Shown here: positions 19,453 through 28,936 of the stretch, in pieces | How the letters are laid out: every line of letters begins with the position of its first letter | Position numbering within the stretch: the first letter of the stretch is position 1 | NCBI RefSeq assembly: GCF_023634645.1 | Contig: NZ_JAMKMR010000016.1 | Location: 26,855-90,854 of the forward strand | DNA: 64,000 bases | Direction: 5' to 3' | Source: Vibrio sinus | GTDB lineage: Bacteria > Pseudomonadota > Gammaproteobacteria > Enterobacterales > Vibrionaceae | Program-made: the position numbers and the translations under genes | Notes under the pieces: model-generated | Database searches by the model: none | Told to the model about the DNA's origin: nothing | What the model saw: only the letters and a program-made list of their open reading frames with translations

Positions 19453-20469
19453 TTAGTTCCATTGACTCCCTCGTGGTGGAGGCGGAGGCCCTTTGCGGCC
19501 TGGTTTCCTTCTCGGCCCTGGCCGTTCATGGGAATGGTGGCCAGGAGAAGCTTTATTAAAGGATGGATCTGGGGTGCCCTTGAAACAATTTATAACGTAT
19601 GGGTAACCACTTGTTACATAATAGCCATACTGGCCATTGAGCGTCATGCCATTGCACTCATCAAGATCACCTGAACCTGAGACAAAAACGTAATCGTCCC
19701 GATACGTTCCATCGTATTGCCCCCCGGGATTTCCAGAGCCTGAAGGGCGCACTCCTTTTTTTAGTTGATAGCTAGATTTTGCCTCGCGGATAAGCGAGTT
19801 GTTTTGAAAATATGGACCATAAATAGGGAAGCCGTCTGCTGCAAAGCCAATGACGGGTGAGACTTGACTGTTATTATTCACAAATAGCGCATTGGGAGTG
19901 GCATGGTAGTGATAGGTTCCGTCGGGCTGGGCATGGGCATTATGTGAATCGGTTTTAAAATCGCTGTACGTGGCAGCGGGGTCGTATCGCCATTTCTGAT
20001 CCATATTAAAACAGCCAATTTTGCCATTGCCTACGCCATAACAACCTGCCGCGAGTAAATCGACTTTTACACCATTGAGAAACACAGCGTTGTCAGTACG
20101 CAATGATATTGGTGTGGGTGACGGCGCAAACTTGGGGTTCGTAGTCACCTGAAATTTTTGATTCTGCGCTGTCACTTGATTGGGAAACGAACGATCGCCG
20201 TCATTATAAGCATGATTAGGAATGGCATTACTTTGGAAAGAACATTTGTCTCCGTCCACCGAGATCGTAAGGTAGGCGTTTTTGGTGAGTCGCTCATTAA
20301 TATCACGAGCCGTCGCGGTATATTGGCCAACATAATCACGACAATGAGCACTACGCTTTTTCAATATCACGTCGGTAATGTCTGTTCCATCACCAGAAGT
20401 TATTGTGTAGCTCGCCATGGAGGAGAAAGAGGCGCCAAGGGAAGCGAGTAAGGTAATGTGCGATTTCAT
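19453..20469 (-). CDS. Secreted YHYH-domain protein
   Basis: 338 residues with an N-terminal signal peptide (LLASLGASFSSMAS, cleavage near 20). The middle holds the YHYH signature, PDGTYHYHATP (near 190), followed by VIGFAADGFPIYGPY, the usual YHYH-domain continuation. Eight or so cysteines suggest disulphides in the envelope or outside. The last 35 residues are histidine-, proline- and glycine-rich (HHSHERPGPRRKPGRKG). Family function is not established. It is on the minus strand upstream of the TetR operon, divergent from rep. Confidence 0.82.
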   Translation of the reverse strand: MKSHITLLASLGASFSSMASYTITSGDGTDITDVILKKRSAHCRDYVGQYTATARDINERLTKNAYLTISVDGDKCSFQSNAIPNHAYNDGDRSFPNQVTAQNQKFQVTTNPKFAPSPTPISLRTDNAVFLNGVKVDLLAAGCYGVGNGKIGCFNMDQKWRYDPAATYSDFKTDSHNAHAQPDGTYHYHATPNALFVNNNSQVSPVIGFAADGFPIYGPYFQNNSLIREAKSSYQLKKGVRPSGSGNPGGQYDGTYRDDYVFVSGSGDLDECNGMTLNGQYGYYVTSGYPYVINCFKGTPDPSFNKASPGHHSHERPGPRRKPGRKGPPPPPRGSQWN

Positions 20470-20625
20470 TCCTTGTCCTATATAATTACTGAGCTCTTGT
20501 ATTAGTGTAGAAATGAGGCTCGGTTAAGCTTCTATTTGTATTGGTTTTTGTGAGCAAAAGAGCACGCCATTGAACCTAGCTTTACGTGACTTGAGCGGTT
20601 CGTCCATGAGTCTTACCTTGAATTC

Positions 20626-20659
20626 TAATAGTAATCACGCAGTGGCGAGATTACTATTA
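20626..20659. repeat. 11-bp inverted repeat just before rep
   Basis: TAATAGTAATC (20626-20636) and GATTACTATTA (20649-20659) are perfectly inverted around a 12-base spacer, 30 bp before the rep ATG. It could be a repressor operator or a hairpin in the rep leader. No T-run follows. Confidence 0.6.
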
Positions 20660-20688
20660 CCCCGTTTAAAAAATAATGAGAGATCGGA

Positions 20689-22704
20689 ATGAAGCTGAAT
20701 GAGAGACAAAATGAAGCGGTGAGGTATGTTTCCGGCCCATGCCTGGTGTTGGCGGGGGCTGGCTCGGGTAAAACTCGCGTGATCACCAATAAAATTGCTT
20801 ATCTCATTCAGCAGTGCGATTACAGAGCAAGAAATATTGCTGCCGTTACCTTTACCAACAAAGCCGCCCGGGAAATGAAAGAGCGGGTTGGGCAAACATT
20901 AGGTAAGAAAGAAACGCGTGGGCTAATGATTTCGACGTTTCACACTTTGGGCCTCAATATTATCCGTCGAGAGTACAAAGCGCTGGGTTTAAAAGCGGGC
21001 TTTTCTCTATTCGATGATCAAGACCAGTTAGCCTTACTCAAAGAGCTCACGGAAAAACAGTTGGATGGGGACAAAGATCTGCTTAGACAATTGATGAGCA
21101 CTATTTCAAACTGGAAAAGTGGCAACCTTTCTGCCGAGCAGGCCAAAGCGGGTGCGAAAGGGGAGCAAGAACAGCTTTTTGCTTTTTGCTATGAAATGTA
21201 CCAAGCACAGATGAAATCGTACAATGCTTTGGATTTCGACGATCTGATCGCTCTTCCCGTGCTGTTACTCAAACAAAACCAAGAAGTGCGCCAGCGCTGG
21301 CAAAACCGTATCCGTTATTTATTGGTCGATGAGTACCAAGACACCAATACCAGCCAATACGAATTGGTCAAACTGCTCGTTGGAGAAAGAGGGCGACTGA
21401 CTGTTGTTGGCGACGATGACCAGTCGATTTATTCTTGGCGAGGAGCGAAACCACAAAATCTTGTTTTGCTCGGACAAGACTATCCCAACTTACGCATTAT
21501 TAAGCTTGAGCAAAACTATCGCTCCAGTCGTAGAATTTTGCGGGCGGCAAATATCCTGATTGCGAATAACCCGCACGTGTACGAAAAAACGCTGTTTTCA
21601 GAGCTCCAAGAAGGAGAGCGACTGAAAGTTTTACTGGCGAACAATGAAGATCACGAAGCGGAGCGAGTGACAGGTGAGATCATTGCGCATAAGTTTTTAA
21701 ATCGGACCGAGTACCGTGATTACGCGATCTTATATCGTGGTAATCACCAATCTCGCTTGATAGAAAAGTTTCTTATGCAAAACCGCGTGCCCTACAAGCT
21801 GTCGGGTGGCACGTCATTTTTTGCCCGTGCTGAAATCAAAGACATCATGGCGTATCTGAAAATTTTGGTGAACCCCGATGATGACAACGCCTTTTTGCGC
21901 ATCGTAAACACGCCGAGACGAGAGATTGGCCCAGTAACGTTAGAAAAGCTGGGCAGTTATGCCAATATGCGTGGTAAAAGTTTATTTGCTGCGAGCTTTG
22001 AAATGGGCTTAGAGCAGCATTTGACGGGGAGGGGGTTAGACAATCTGCGTCGATTTACCCAATGGCTAGTATCAATTTCTGACAATGCAGAAAGAGGCAA
22101 TACTGTCGAGGTGGTGCGATCGTTAGTTCGAGACATCAACTATGAAGATTGGCTATACGAAACATCGACCAGTGCCAAAGCTGCCGAAATGAGGATGAAA
22201 AACGTCTCTGATCTCTATTCTTGGATAGTGGCTGACCTGGAAGGTGATAATTATGACCAAGAAGAGAAATCACTAAAAGAAGTGGTTCAACGACTGACAT
22301 TAAGAGACATGATGGAGCGAGGTGAGGAAGACGAGGATACGGATGCGGTACAGCTGATGACGCTGCATGCTTCCAAAGGGTTAGAGTTTCCCTATGTCTA
22401 CCTTATTGGCGCAGAGGAAGGCTTGTTGCCACACCAGACCAGTATCGACAACGATGATGTCGAGGAAGAAAGAAGGCTGATGTACGTAGGCATTACTCGT
22501 GCTCAACGCGAGCTGAGCTTTATAGTTTGCAAAGAGCGTAGGCAGTTTGGTGAGTTAATTAAGCCCACACAAAGTCGTTTCCTTGATGAGTTGCCGTTTG
22601 ATGATCTCGAATGGGAGGCGAGCAAAAAGCCCGTCTCACAAGAAGAAAGAATGGCCAAAGGGCAAGCTCATATTGCTAACTTGAAAGCCATGTTCAAAAA
22701 ATAG
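20689..22704 (+). CDS. rep: ATP-dependent DNA helicase Rep
   Basis: 671 residues, the size of E. coli Rep (673). SF1A 3'-5' helicase that clears proteins from DNA ahead of the replisome and helps restart. Motifs in order: Q motif and Walker [11 protein letters not shown] (near 21), Ia [11 protein letters not shown], motif [10 protein letters not shown] (near 214), [45 protein letters not shown] and [13 protein letters not shown]. Closer to Rep than to the UvrD at 45854, which has a longer C-terminus. Confidence 0.96.
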   Translation: MKLNERQNEAVRYVSGPCLVLAGAGSGKTRVITNKIAYLIQQCDYRARNIAAVTFTNKAAREMKERVGQTLGKKETRGLMISTFHTLGLNIIRREYKALGLKAGFSLFDDQDQLALLKELTEKQLDGDKDLLRQLMSTISNWKSGNLSAEQAKAGAKGEQEQLFAFCYEMYQAQMKSYNALDFDDLIALPVLLLKQNQEVRQRWQNRIRYLLVDEYQDTNTSQYELVKLLVGERGRLTVVGDDDQSIYSWRGAKPQNLVLLGQDYPNLRIIKLEQNYRSSRRILRAANILIANNPHVYEKTLFSELQEGERLKVLLANNEDHEAERVTGEIIAHKFLNRTEYRDYAILYRGNHQSRLIEKFLMQNRVPYKLSGGTSFFARAEIKDIMAYLKILVNPDDDNAFLRIVNTPRREIGPVTLEKLGSYANMRGKSLFAASFEMGLEQHLTGRGLDNLRRFTQWLVSISDNAERGNTVEVVRSLVRDINYEDWLYETSTSAKAAEMRMKNVSDLYSWIVADLEGDNYDQEEKSLKEVVQRLTLRDMMERGEEDEDTDAVQLMTLHASKGLEFPYVYLIGAEEGLLPHQTSIDNDDVEEERRLMYVGITRAQRELSFIVCKERRQFGELIKPTQSRFLDELPFDDLEWEASKKPVSQEERMAKGQAHIANLKAMFKK

Positions 22705-22732
22705 CACGCTCTGTATAGTAATGTGGCGAACG

Positions 22733-22754
22733 CCAAAGGTGATAACACCTTTGG
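22733..22754. terminator. Hairpin between convergent rep and cytochrome c5
   Basis: CCAAAGGTG, loop ATAA, CACCTTTGG, a perfect 9-bp stem between the two stops. There is no T-run on either side, so ordinary Rho-independent termination is doubtful; a 3'-end-stabilising hairpin is possible. Confidence 0.45.
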
Positions 22755-22774
22755 TGGTGGGCCGTCGGAGCTTG

Positions 22775-23194
22775 CTACATTCCCTCAATCATATGATTAA
22801 TGGCCGCCACGATTTCATCGTCGGAGCAATCCATACAGGTCCCCTTCGGTGGCATGGCATTGAGACCTTCGATCGCGTGTTTTTTCAGTGTGGCTTCGCC
22901 TTGCGCAATGCGTGGAGCCCAGTCGCCAGAATCACCCGTTTTAGGTGCCCCACTGACACCAGAGCCATGACAAGCAATACAGAACGTGCCATATACGGTG
23001 GCACCATCTCTTGGCCCACTCGGCGCTGCCGCTACCGGAGCGTCTCCAGATAAATAAACGCTACCAACAGGCGCAATGCGTTCTGCAATAGCGTCGTATT
23101 CTACTTGGCTGAGCTTAGCGGCAGTTGCTGCAGATGAGAGGCCGAAGCCTAATATAGTGAATAAGACGCAAACTTGGCGCCGAGATATATCCAT
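22775..23194 (-). CDS. Cytochrome c5 family periplasmic c-type cytochrome
   Basis: 139 residues from ATG 23194 (a GTG at 23203 would add three). N-terminal signal or anchor segment (VCVLFTILGFGLSSAATAA) and one heme site, CIACHGSGVSGAPKTGDSG, with the c5 hallmarks: a second cysteine pair CMDCSDDEIV near the end and AMPPKGTCMDC supplying the methionine ligand. Monoheme electron carriers of this type serve periplasmic respiration. Convergent with rep, upstream of the tRNA cluster; the GTG/ATG choice rests on the signal-peptide start and weak spacing. Confidence 0.86.
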   Translation of the reverse strand: MDISRRQVCVLFTILGFGLSSAATAAKLSQVEYDAIAERIAPVGSVYLSGDAPVAAAPSGPRDGATVYGTFCIACHGSGVSGAPKTGDSGDWAPRIAQGEATLKKHAIEGLNAMPPKGTCMDCSDDEIVAAINHMIEGM

Positions 23195-23431
23195 TAATCT
23201 CACTTTACTTTCCCTAGGTAATAACGTGCTTAATCGTTATTGTGCACGTATCAATGTTCCAGTTGTATTATCGGTAAAACCAATATAAACAGTGAGTAAT
23301 TATAATCCGGGAAATGGTAGTAAGAAACTACAAGTTATCAGCTTCAAGGGGTTTATCACATCCAAATTCGAGTTTTGTTTGGATTAATTGTTGAAAAAGA
23401 CATCAAACAAGAAAAAAAGTTGAAAAAGTAC

Positions 23432-23460
23432 TAGACGATCTACAGTGATATACGTATTAT
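23432..23460 (+). promoter_or_regulatory. Probable promoter of the tRNA operon
   Basis: TAGACG (23432-23437), 17-bp spacer, TATTAT (23455-23460), then a C-rich discriminator just before tRNA-Arg. An A-rich stretch upstream could be an UP element. Read by eye. Confidence 0.5.
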
Positions 23461-23480
23461 TCCACTCCGCCGATAGGGCA

Positions 23481-23557
<77 letters not shown>

Positions 23558-23592
23558 AATTCCACGGAGGAATTGATCGGTGAAAAATTTAT

Positions 23593-23669
23593 GGTGGCTA
23601 TAGCTCAGTTGGTAGAGCCCCGGATTGTGATTCCGGTTGTCGCGAGTTCAAGTCTCGTTAGCCACCCCA
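23593..23669 (+). tRNA. tRNA-His (anticodon GTG), copy 1
   Basis: Cloverleaf with the extra G at -1 (23593) pairing with C73, typical of tRNA-His; acceptor GTGGCTA/TAGCCAC, anticodon loop TTGTGAT, CCA encoded. Confidence 0.96.
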
Positions 23670-23691
23670 TTCTTTTCTAAGAATGCTGTCT

Positions 23692-23768
<77 letters not shown>

Positions 23769-23835
23769 CTTTTATAAGCTTGGATTTTAAATCGGAGCAT
23801 GACTAGGCAATTAGCCGGTTGTTACAAAATTTGAT

Positions 23836-23912
23836 GGTGGCTATAGCTCAGTTGGTAGAGCCCCGGATTGTGATTCCGGTTGTCGCGAGTTCAAGTCTCG
23901 TTAGCCACCCCA
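23836..23912 (+). tRNA. tRNA-His (anticodon GTG), copy 2
   Basis: Identical to copy 1, 243 bp downstream of it. Confidence 0.96.
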
Positions 23913-23934
23913 TTCTTTTCTAAGAATACTGTCT

Positions 23935-24011
<77 letters not shown>

Positions 24012-24017
24012 CATCTT

Positions 24018-24048
24018 AAAGCCTCAGTAGAAATACTGAGGCTTTTTT
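24018..24048 (+). terminator. Terminator of the tRNA operon
   Basis: AAAGCCTCAGTA, loop GAAA, TACTGAGGCTTT, then TTTTT; a perfect, long stem with a GNRA-like loop. Confidence 0.92.
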
Positions 24049-24559
24049 GCGTTTGCACGTTTTAATTTCCGAGTATTTGATATGGACTATGCTCCGTACT
24101 CGGTCATTTTCCTAACTCATTTTGAGATGTATGTCTTTTAGTTTCCCGCCTAAGTAGCATTAATATTGCTAATTTTTTGTTATGTAAGTCACAAGTTTTA
24201 AACAAAGAATACGACTTCATGCCAAGCGCATAATCACCAACCTCAGTATATTGAGCTGGTTTCTTATTAATAATTTAAAACATAGCAATATAGGCAGTTA
24301 ATAAGAGCTTCTATATCCCATCGCGTAATTGTTATGAAAACAAATGTCGACTAAGTGCATAATTATTTAATCTTGCGAGCAGAATTAGTTTAACCTCCTT
24401 CGTATTACGCGGACATCATGTTGCTTTTTTGTGAATTATTTGCCAGATTTACAAGTCATAAATTCACTATGTTGATGGTATGGTGTCAAGATATTTTCTG
24501 TCTGTAGTAATTCGCTCAAACTGACACCATTAGCAGACAAGGCAGTAGAGGTCTGGTAG
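24049..24559. other. AT-rich intergenic region before the peptide ABC operon
   Basis: About 510 bp with no gene I can support on either strand and no recognised RNA. It must hold the promoter of the ABC operon. No clear operator was found by eye. Confidence 0.6.
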
Positions 24560-26275
24560 ATGTCGCTTTTAGAGGTTAAAAACCTTCGTATTGAGTATCC
24601 CTCTCGTCACGGTGTTCACGCCGCGGTCAAATCCCTTTCTTTTAATATCGAACGCGGCGAGATCGTTGGCGTTGTTGGTGAATCTGGAGCGGGCAAATCA
24701 ACAGTTGGTAATGCTGTTATTGATTTGCTTAGCCCTCCTGGGCATATAGCCAGCGGTGATGTTTATTTAGATGGCGAGAAAATTTCTGGGCTCAGTGCCG
24801 AGCAAATGCGTAAAGTTAGGGGATCAAAAATCGGCTTTATATTTCAAGACCCGATGACGTCTTTGAACCCCTTGTTCACGGTTGAGCGCCAGCTAAAGGA
24901 AACCATCCACGCTAACATGAAGGTTTCAGATCAAGAAGCCTATCAGCGTGCGTTGTCACTGATGAATCAAGTGGGCATTCCGCAGCCTGAAAACCGTTTA
25001 AAACAATATCCTCATCAGTTTTCTGGTGGTATGCGTCAACGGGTGGTGATTGCCATCGCGCTTGCAGGCGAACCGGATTTAATCATTGCTGATGAACCAA
25101 CCACTGCACTCGATGTATCAATTCAAGACCAAATCTTAAGCTTGATTAGAGAGCTATGTGTTAAGAACAATGTGGGCTGTATGCTGGTGACCCATGACAT
25201 GGGCGTAGTGTCGAATGTGACTGACCGTGTTGCCGTTATGTATCGTGGGGATTTGGTGGAGTTTGGCCCAACAAGCAAGGTGCTAGGAGACCCAGAGCAT
25301 TCCTACACACGCAGTTTGATTTCTGCCGTTCCTCGTTCAGACGTGAAGTTGGATCGCTTCCCATTAGTTAGCTATATCGAGGAGGCGACAGAGCTTGAGC
25401 CTATCGACATCAAAAATCACTGGCTTGGGCAAAGCCAAGATCAAAAACAGTATTCCGGCTCGCTACTGTCGGTAGACAGTGTCAATCTGTGCTTTGTGAC
25501 CAAAGATTCTTTGTTTGAAAGTCGACGAGAATACGTACAAGCCTCTAATAATGTTAGCTTCGAGGTATTCGAAGGAGAGACATTTGGCTTGGTGGGGGAG
25601 TCTGGCTCAGGAAAATCCACCATAGCGCGCGTTATTGCAGGCTTATATGCCCCCAACTCTGGGACAGTCACGTTTGAAGGTATCGATTTAACCGCGCTTA
25701 AGTCTGAAAAAGAACGTCGCCCCTTGCGTCGCCAGATGCAAATGGTGTTTCAAAACCCGTATACCTCAATGAATCCAAGGATGAAAATTGCGGATATTAT
25801 TGCCGAGCCTATCCGTTTTCATAAGCTGACGGAAAATGAGCTGCAAACGCGGCAAATTGTTAGTGATCTGCTAGAGCATGTTGGGCTTGGCAAAATGGCA
25901 GGTGTTAAATATCCCCATGAGTTTTCCGGTGGTCAGCGACAAAGGATCTCTATTGCTCGTGCACTGGCGACAAGGCCTCGCCTGCTGATATGTGATGAGC
26001 CAACTTCGGCACTGGACGTTTCCGTTCAAGCGCAAATACTCAATCTGCTGAAAGATCTTCAAGATGAACTCAACTTAACCATGTTGTTTATTAGCCACGA
26101 TTTGCCGGTTATCAGGCAGATGTGCGATCGAGTTGGGGTGATGCAAATGGGGACGTTATTAGAAGTAGCCCCCACCGAGCAGCTATTTTCTCAACCAGAA
26201 CATGAGTACAGCAAACAACTGATTTCTCTGATGCCGGAATTTACTGGCTTAAGAGAGGACATAAAAACGGCCTGA
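24560..26275 (+). CDS. Peptide/oligopeptide ABC transporter, fused double ATPase
   Basis: 571 residues with two complete ATPase domains (DppD-like and DppF-like). Walker A GESGAGKST (near 40) and GESGSGKST (near 351), signatures FSGGMRQR and FSGGQRQR, Walker B LIIADEPTTALD and LLICDEPTSALD, each with an H-loop histidine. The C-termini of both halves carry the oligopeptide-importer extension (HSYTRSLISAVP, HEYSKQLISLMP). Single-gene double ATPases occur in peptide, nickel and glutathione (Gsi) importers. First gene of the operon with the binding protein and two permeases downstream. Bound to the inner membrane on the cytoplasmic side. Confidence 0.92.
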   Translation: MSLLEVKNLRIEYPSRHGVHAAVKSLSFNIERGEIVGVVGESGAGKSTVGNAVIDLLSPPGHIASGDVYLDGEKISGLSAEQMRKVRGSKIGFIFQDPMTSLNPLFTVERQLKETIHANMKVSDQEAYQRALSLMNQVGIPQPENRLKQYPHQFSGGMRQRVVIAIALAGEPDLIIADEPTTALDVSIQDQILSLIRELCVKNNVGCMLVTHDMGVVSNVTDRVAVMYRGDLVEFGPTSKVLGDPEHSYTRSLISAVPRSDVKLDRFPLVSYIEEATELEPIDIKNHWLGQSQDQKQYSGSLLSVDSVNLCFVTKDSLFESRREYVQASNNVSFEVFEGETFGLVGESGSGKSTIARVIAGLYAPNSGTVTFEGIDLTALKSEKERRPLRRQMQMVFQNPYTSMNPRMKIADIIAEPIRFHKLTENELQTRQIVSDLLEHVGLGKMAGVKYPHEFSGGQRQRISIARALATRPRLLICDEPTSALDVSVQAQILNLLKDLQDELNLTMLFISHDLPVIRQMCDRVGVMQMGTLLEVAPTEQLFSQPEHEYSKQLISLMPEFTGLREDIKTA

Positions 26276-26335
26276 GCCGATAAATAAAGCAAATACAACG
26301 ACGAGGGATTAGTTTCCCGCAAAGGAGTTATGCAA

Positions 26336-27889
26336 ATGAAAAGCATAAAAGGCACATTAGCAGCTGCAATCATGGCAGCTAGCTTAAGCTTCAGTGCAGT
26401 GGCAGCGGATATTAAGGTCGCTTATGACGCGGACCCAGTATCTATGGATCCCCAAGAACAGTTATCTGGCGGTACATTGCAAATGTCCCATATGGTCTTT
26501 GACCCTTTGGTGCGCTATCGGCAAGATCTGAGCTTTGAGCCGCGCCTGGCAGAAAAGTGGGAGCGGATTGATGACAAAACCTATCGCTTTCATTTACGCA
26601 AAGGCGTGAAATTCCATTCAGGTAACGACTTTACCGCAGATGACGTGGTATGGACGTTTAATCGTCTGAAAACCTCCCCAGATTTCAAAGCCATTTTTGA
26701 ACCGTATAGCAAAATGGTTAAGGTCGATGACTATACCGTCGATCTCGTTTCTGAAGATATCTACCCTTTGGTTTTACAAACCGCTACCTACATTTTCCCG
26801 ATGGATCATAAGTTTTACACCGGTAAAACTGCCGATGGCAAAGACAAGTCTGAGATTGTGAAACATGGTAACTCGTTTGCCTCAACCCATATATCAGGTA
26901 CCGGGCCGTTTACGGTGACTGGTCGCGAGCAAGGGGTCAAAGTCGACTTTGAGCGATTTAAGGGCTATTGGGACAAACAGTCCAAAGGCAATGTGGACCA
27001 TTTAACCTTAGTGGTCATTAAAGAAGACGCCACACGTGTCGCAGCATTGCTATCAGGCGATGTGGATATGATTGCACCGGTTGCACCCAATGATCACAAG
27101 CGCGTGGAGAAGGCCAAAGGTATTGAGTTGGTGACCCTGCCTGGTACTCGTATCATTGAGTTCCAAATGAACCAAAACAGCAATGAAGCGCTGAAAGATC
27201 CTCGTGTGCGCCAAGCGATTGTGTATGCCATCAATAACAAAGGCATTGTTAACAAGATAATGAAAGGCTTCGCGACTGCAGCCGGACAACAAGGGCCAAA
27301 AGGCTATGCGGGTTACGATCCAAACCTTGTTCCTCGTTACGATTTGAAAAAAGCCAAGCAGCTGATGAAAGAAGCGGGCTACGAAAATGGTTTAAAACTG
27401 ACCATGATAGCGCCAAACAACCGTTACGTGAATGATGCCAAGGTCGCTCAGGCCTCTGCGGCGATGCTGTCTAAAATTGGTATTAAAGTTGATTTGAAAA
27501 CCATGCCAAAAGCTCAGTACTGGCCAGAGTTTGATAAATGCTCTGCCGATATGCTGATGATTGGCTGGCACTCAGATACGGAAGACTCGGCGAACTTCTC
27601 TGAGTTCTTGACCATGACCCGTGACGCGAAGACAGGGGCAGGGCAATATAACTGTGGCCATTACTCTAACCCTGAAGTGGATAAGTTGGTTGAAGCCTCC
27701 AATGTTGAAACGGATCCAGAAAAACGTGCAGAGATGCTGAGAAAAGTGGAAGACATTTTGTATAAGGATGCAGCATTTGTTCCTCTTCATTGGCAAAACC
27801 TAGCATGGGGTACCAAGTCTAACGTCAATATTCAACCTATAGTAAATGCGATGAATTATCCATACTTTGGTGATCTTGTCGTTAAGTAA
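26336..27889 (+). CDS. Periplasmic peptide-binding protein of ABC transporter (SBP family 5)
   Basis: 517 residues from ATG 26336; AAAGGAG lies 8 bases before it and only 2 before an ATG at 26330. Sec signal peptide (MKSIKGTLAAAIMAASLSFSAVAA). SBP_bac_5 family: FDPLVRYRQDLSFEPRLAEKW near the start and RPGVKFHSGNDFTADDVVW-like core (KGVKFHSGNDFTADDVVWTF) near 87. Captures peptides or similar solutes for the permeases. Sixty bp after the ATPase gene. Substrate is not readable. Confidence 0.9.
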   Translation: MKSIKGTLAAAIMAASLSFSAVAADIKVAYDADPVSMDPQEQLSGGTLQMSHMVFDPLVRYRQDLSFEPRLAEKWERIDDKTYRFHLRKGVKFHSGNDFTADDVVWTFNRLKTSPDFKAIFEPYSKMVKVDDYTVDLVSEDIYPLVLQTATYIFPMDHKFYTGKTADGKDKSEIVKHGNSFASTHISGTGPFTVTGREQGVKVDFERFKGYWDKQSKGNVDHLTLVVIKEDATRVAALLSGDVDMIAPVAPNDHKRVEKAKGIELVTLPGTRIIEFQMNQNSNEALKDPRVRQAIVYAINNKGIVNKIMKGFATAAGQQGPKGYAGYDPNLVPRYDLKKAKQLMKEAGYENGLKLTMIAPNNRYVNDAKVAQASAAMLSKIGIKVDLKTMPKAQYWPEFDKCSADMLMIGWHSDTEDSANFSEFLTMTRDAKTGAGQYNCGHYSNPEVDKLVEASNVETDPEKRAEMLRKVEDILYKDAAFVPLHWQNLAWGTKSNVNIQPIVNAMNYPYFGDLVVK

Positions 27890-27897
27890 ACTTATTA

Positions 27898-27928
27898 AGC
27901 CACCTAGGCAGCTAGCTTAGGTGGCCTT
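27898..27928 (+). terminator. Intercistronic hairpin/attenuator between binding protein and permeases
   Basis: GCCACCTA and TAGGTGGC with CCTTTT following. A partial terminator here would keep more binding protein than permease, a common layout for ABC importers. Confidence 0.7.
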
Positions 27929-27954
27929 TTACTGTAATAAACAAAGGGGAAGAA

Positions 27955-28932
27955 ATGTTTTCATTTCTGGTCAATCGCCTATTTCAGGCACTGATAGTGA
28001 TGTTTGTGATCAGTTTGGTGGCGTTTGCCATTCAGGATAACCTGGGTGACCCGTTGCGTGAGCTTGTTGGGCAATCTGTCTCGGAGGCTGAAAGACAGCA
28101 GCTTCGAGATGAACTCGGACTCAACGATCCGTTCCTGACCAAATATTCTCGATTTATTGTTGGGGCCCTACATGGCGACCTCGGCACATCGTACTTTTTT
28201 AAGCGGCCAGCTGTTGAGGTAATTCTTGATAAGTTGGTGGCCACTCTTGAGCTAGTGTTTGGGGCGACGGTGCTTATCATCGTGCTGTCGATACCTCTGG
28301 GGGTCTATTCAGCCATTCACCCTAAGAGCTGGTTTTCTAAAGCCGTGATGGCAATCAGTAGTGTAGGTATATCGATTCCGGTATTTCTTACCGCGATCAT
28401 GTTGATGTATGTTTTTTCCATCGAATTGGGTTGGCTGCCTTCTTACGGACGAGGTGAGACGACGGATGTACTGGGTTGGCAGTCAGGTTATTTCAATTTA
28501 GATGGCTTGGCTCACTTGATTCTGCCTTGCGTATCACTGGCGTCAATTATGCTGCCGCTGTTTATTCGCCTTGTTCGCTCTGAAATGCTAGAAGTGCTGA
28601 GCTCAGAATACATCAAGTTCAGTAAGGCCAAGGGCATTGCTCTTAAAAAAATCTATTATCAACACGCACTGAAAAATACCATGTTACCTGTACTCACGGT
28701 CGGCGGCGTGCAGATCGGTACTATGGTTGCCTACACCATATTGACCGAAACGGTCTTTCAGTGGCCGGGTACTGGCTTCTTATTTTTAGAAGCGATCAAT
28801 CGGGTTGATACGCCTTTGATTACCGCCTACGTCATTTTTGTTGGATTAATCTTTGTGGTGACCAATACCATAGTGGATCTGCTGTATGGCATCATCAACC
28901 CGACTGTGAACTTGACAGGAAAAGGAGCCTAA
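27955..28932 (+). CDS. Peptide ABC transporter permease (DppB-type)
   Basis: 325 residues, six predicted membrane helices. N-terminal MFSFLVNRLFQALIVMFVIS and the region LGLNDPFLTKYSRFIVGALHG, then the binding-protein-dependent transport motif around EMLEVLSSEYIKFSKAKGIA (EAA loop, near 215). Inner-membrane half of the channel; pairs with the next gene after a 4-bp gap. GGGGAAGAA is the ribosome site. Confidence 0.92.
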   Translation: MFSFLVNRLFQALIVMFVISLVAFAIQDNLGDPLRELVGQSVSEAERQQLRDELGLNDPFLTKYSRFIVGALHGDLGTSYFFKRPAVEVILDKLVATLELVFGATVLIIVLSIPLGVYSAIHPKSWFSKAVMAISSVGISIPVFLTAIMLMYVFSIELGWLPSYGRGETTDVLGWQSGYFNLDGLAHLILPCVSLASIMLPLFIRLVRSEMLEVLSSEYIKFSKAKGIALKKIYYQHALKNTMLPVLTVGGVQIGTMVAYTILTETVFQWPGTGFLFLEAINRVDTPLITAYVIFVGLIFVVTNTIVDLLYGIINPTVNLTGKGA

Positions 28933-28936
28933 GCGA

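Noticed and set aside
24049..24559. Hidden sRNA or short gene in the AT-rich gap
   Set aside because: No terminator, ribosome site or conserved motif was found apart from the tRNA operon terminator.
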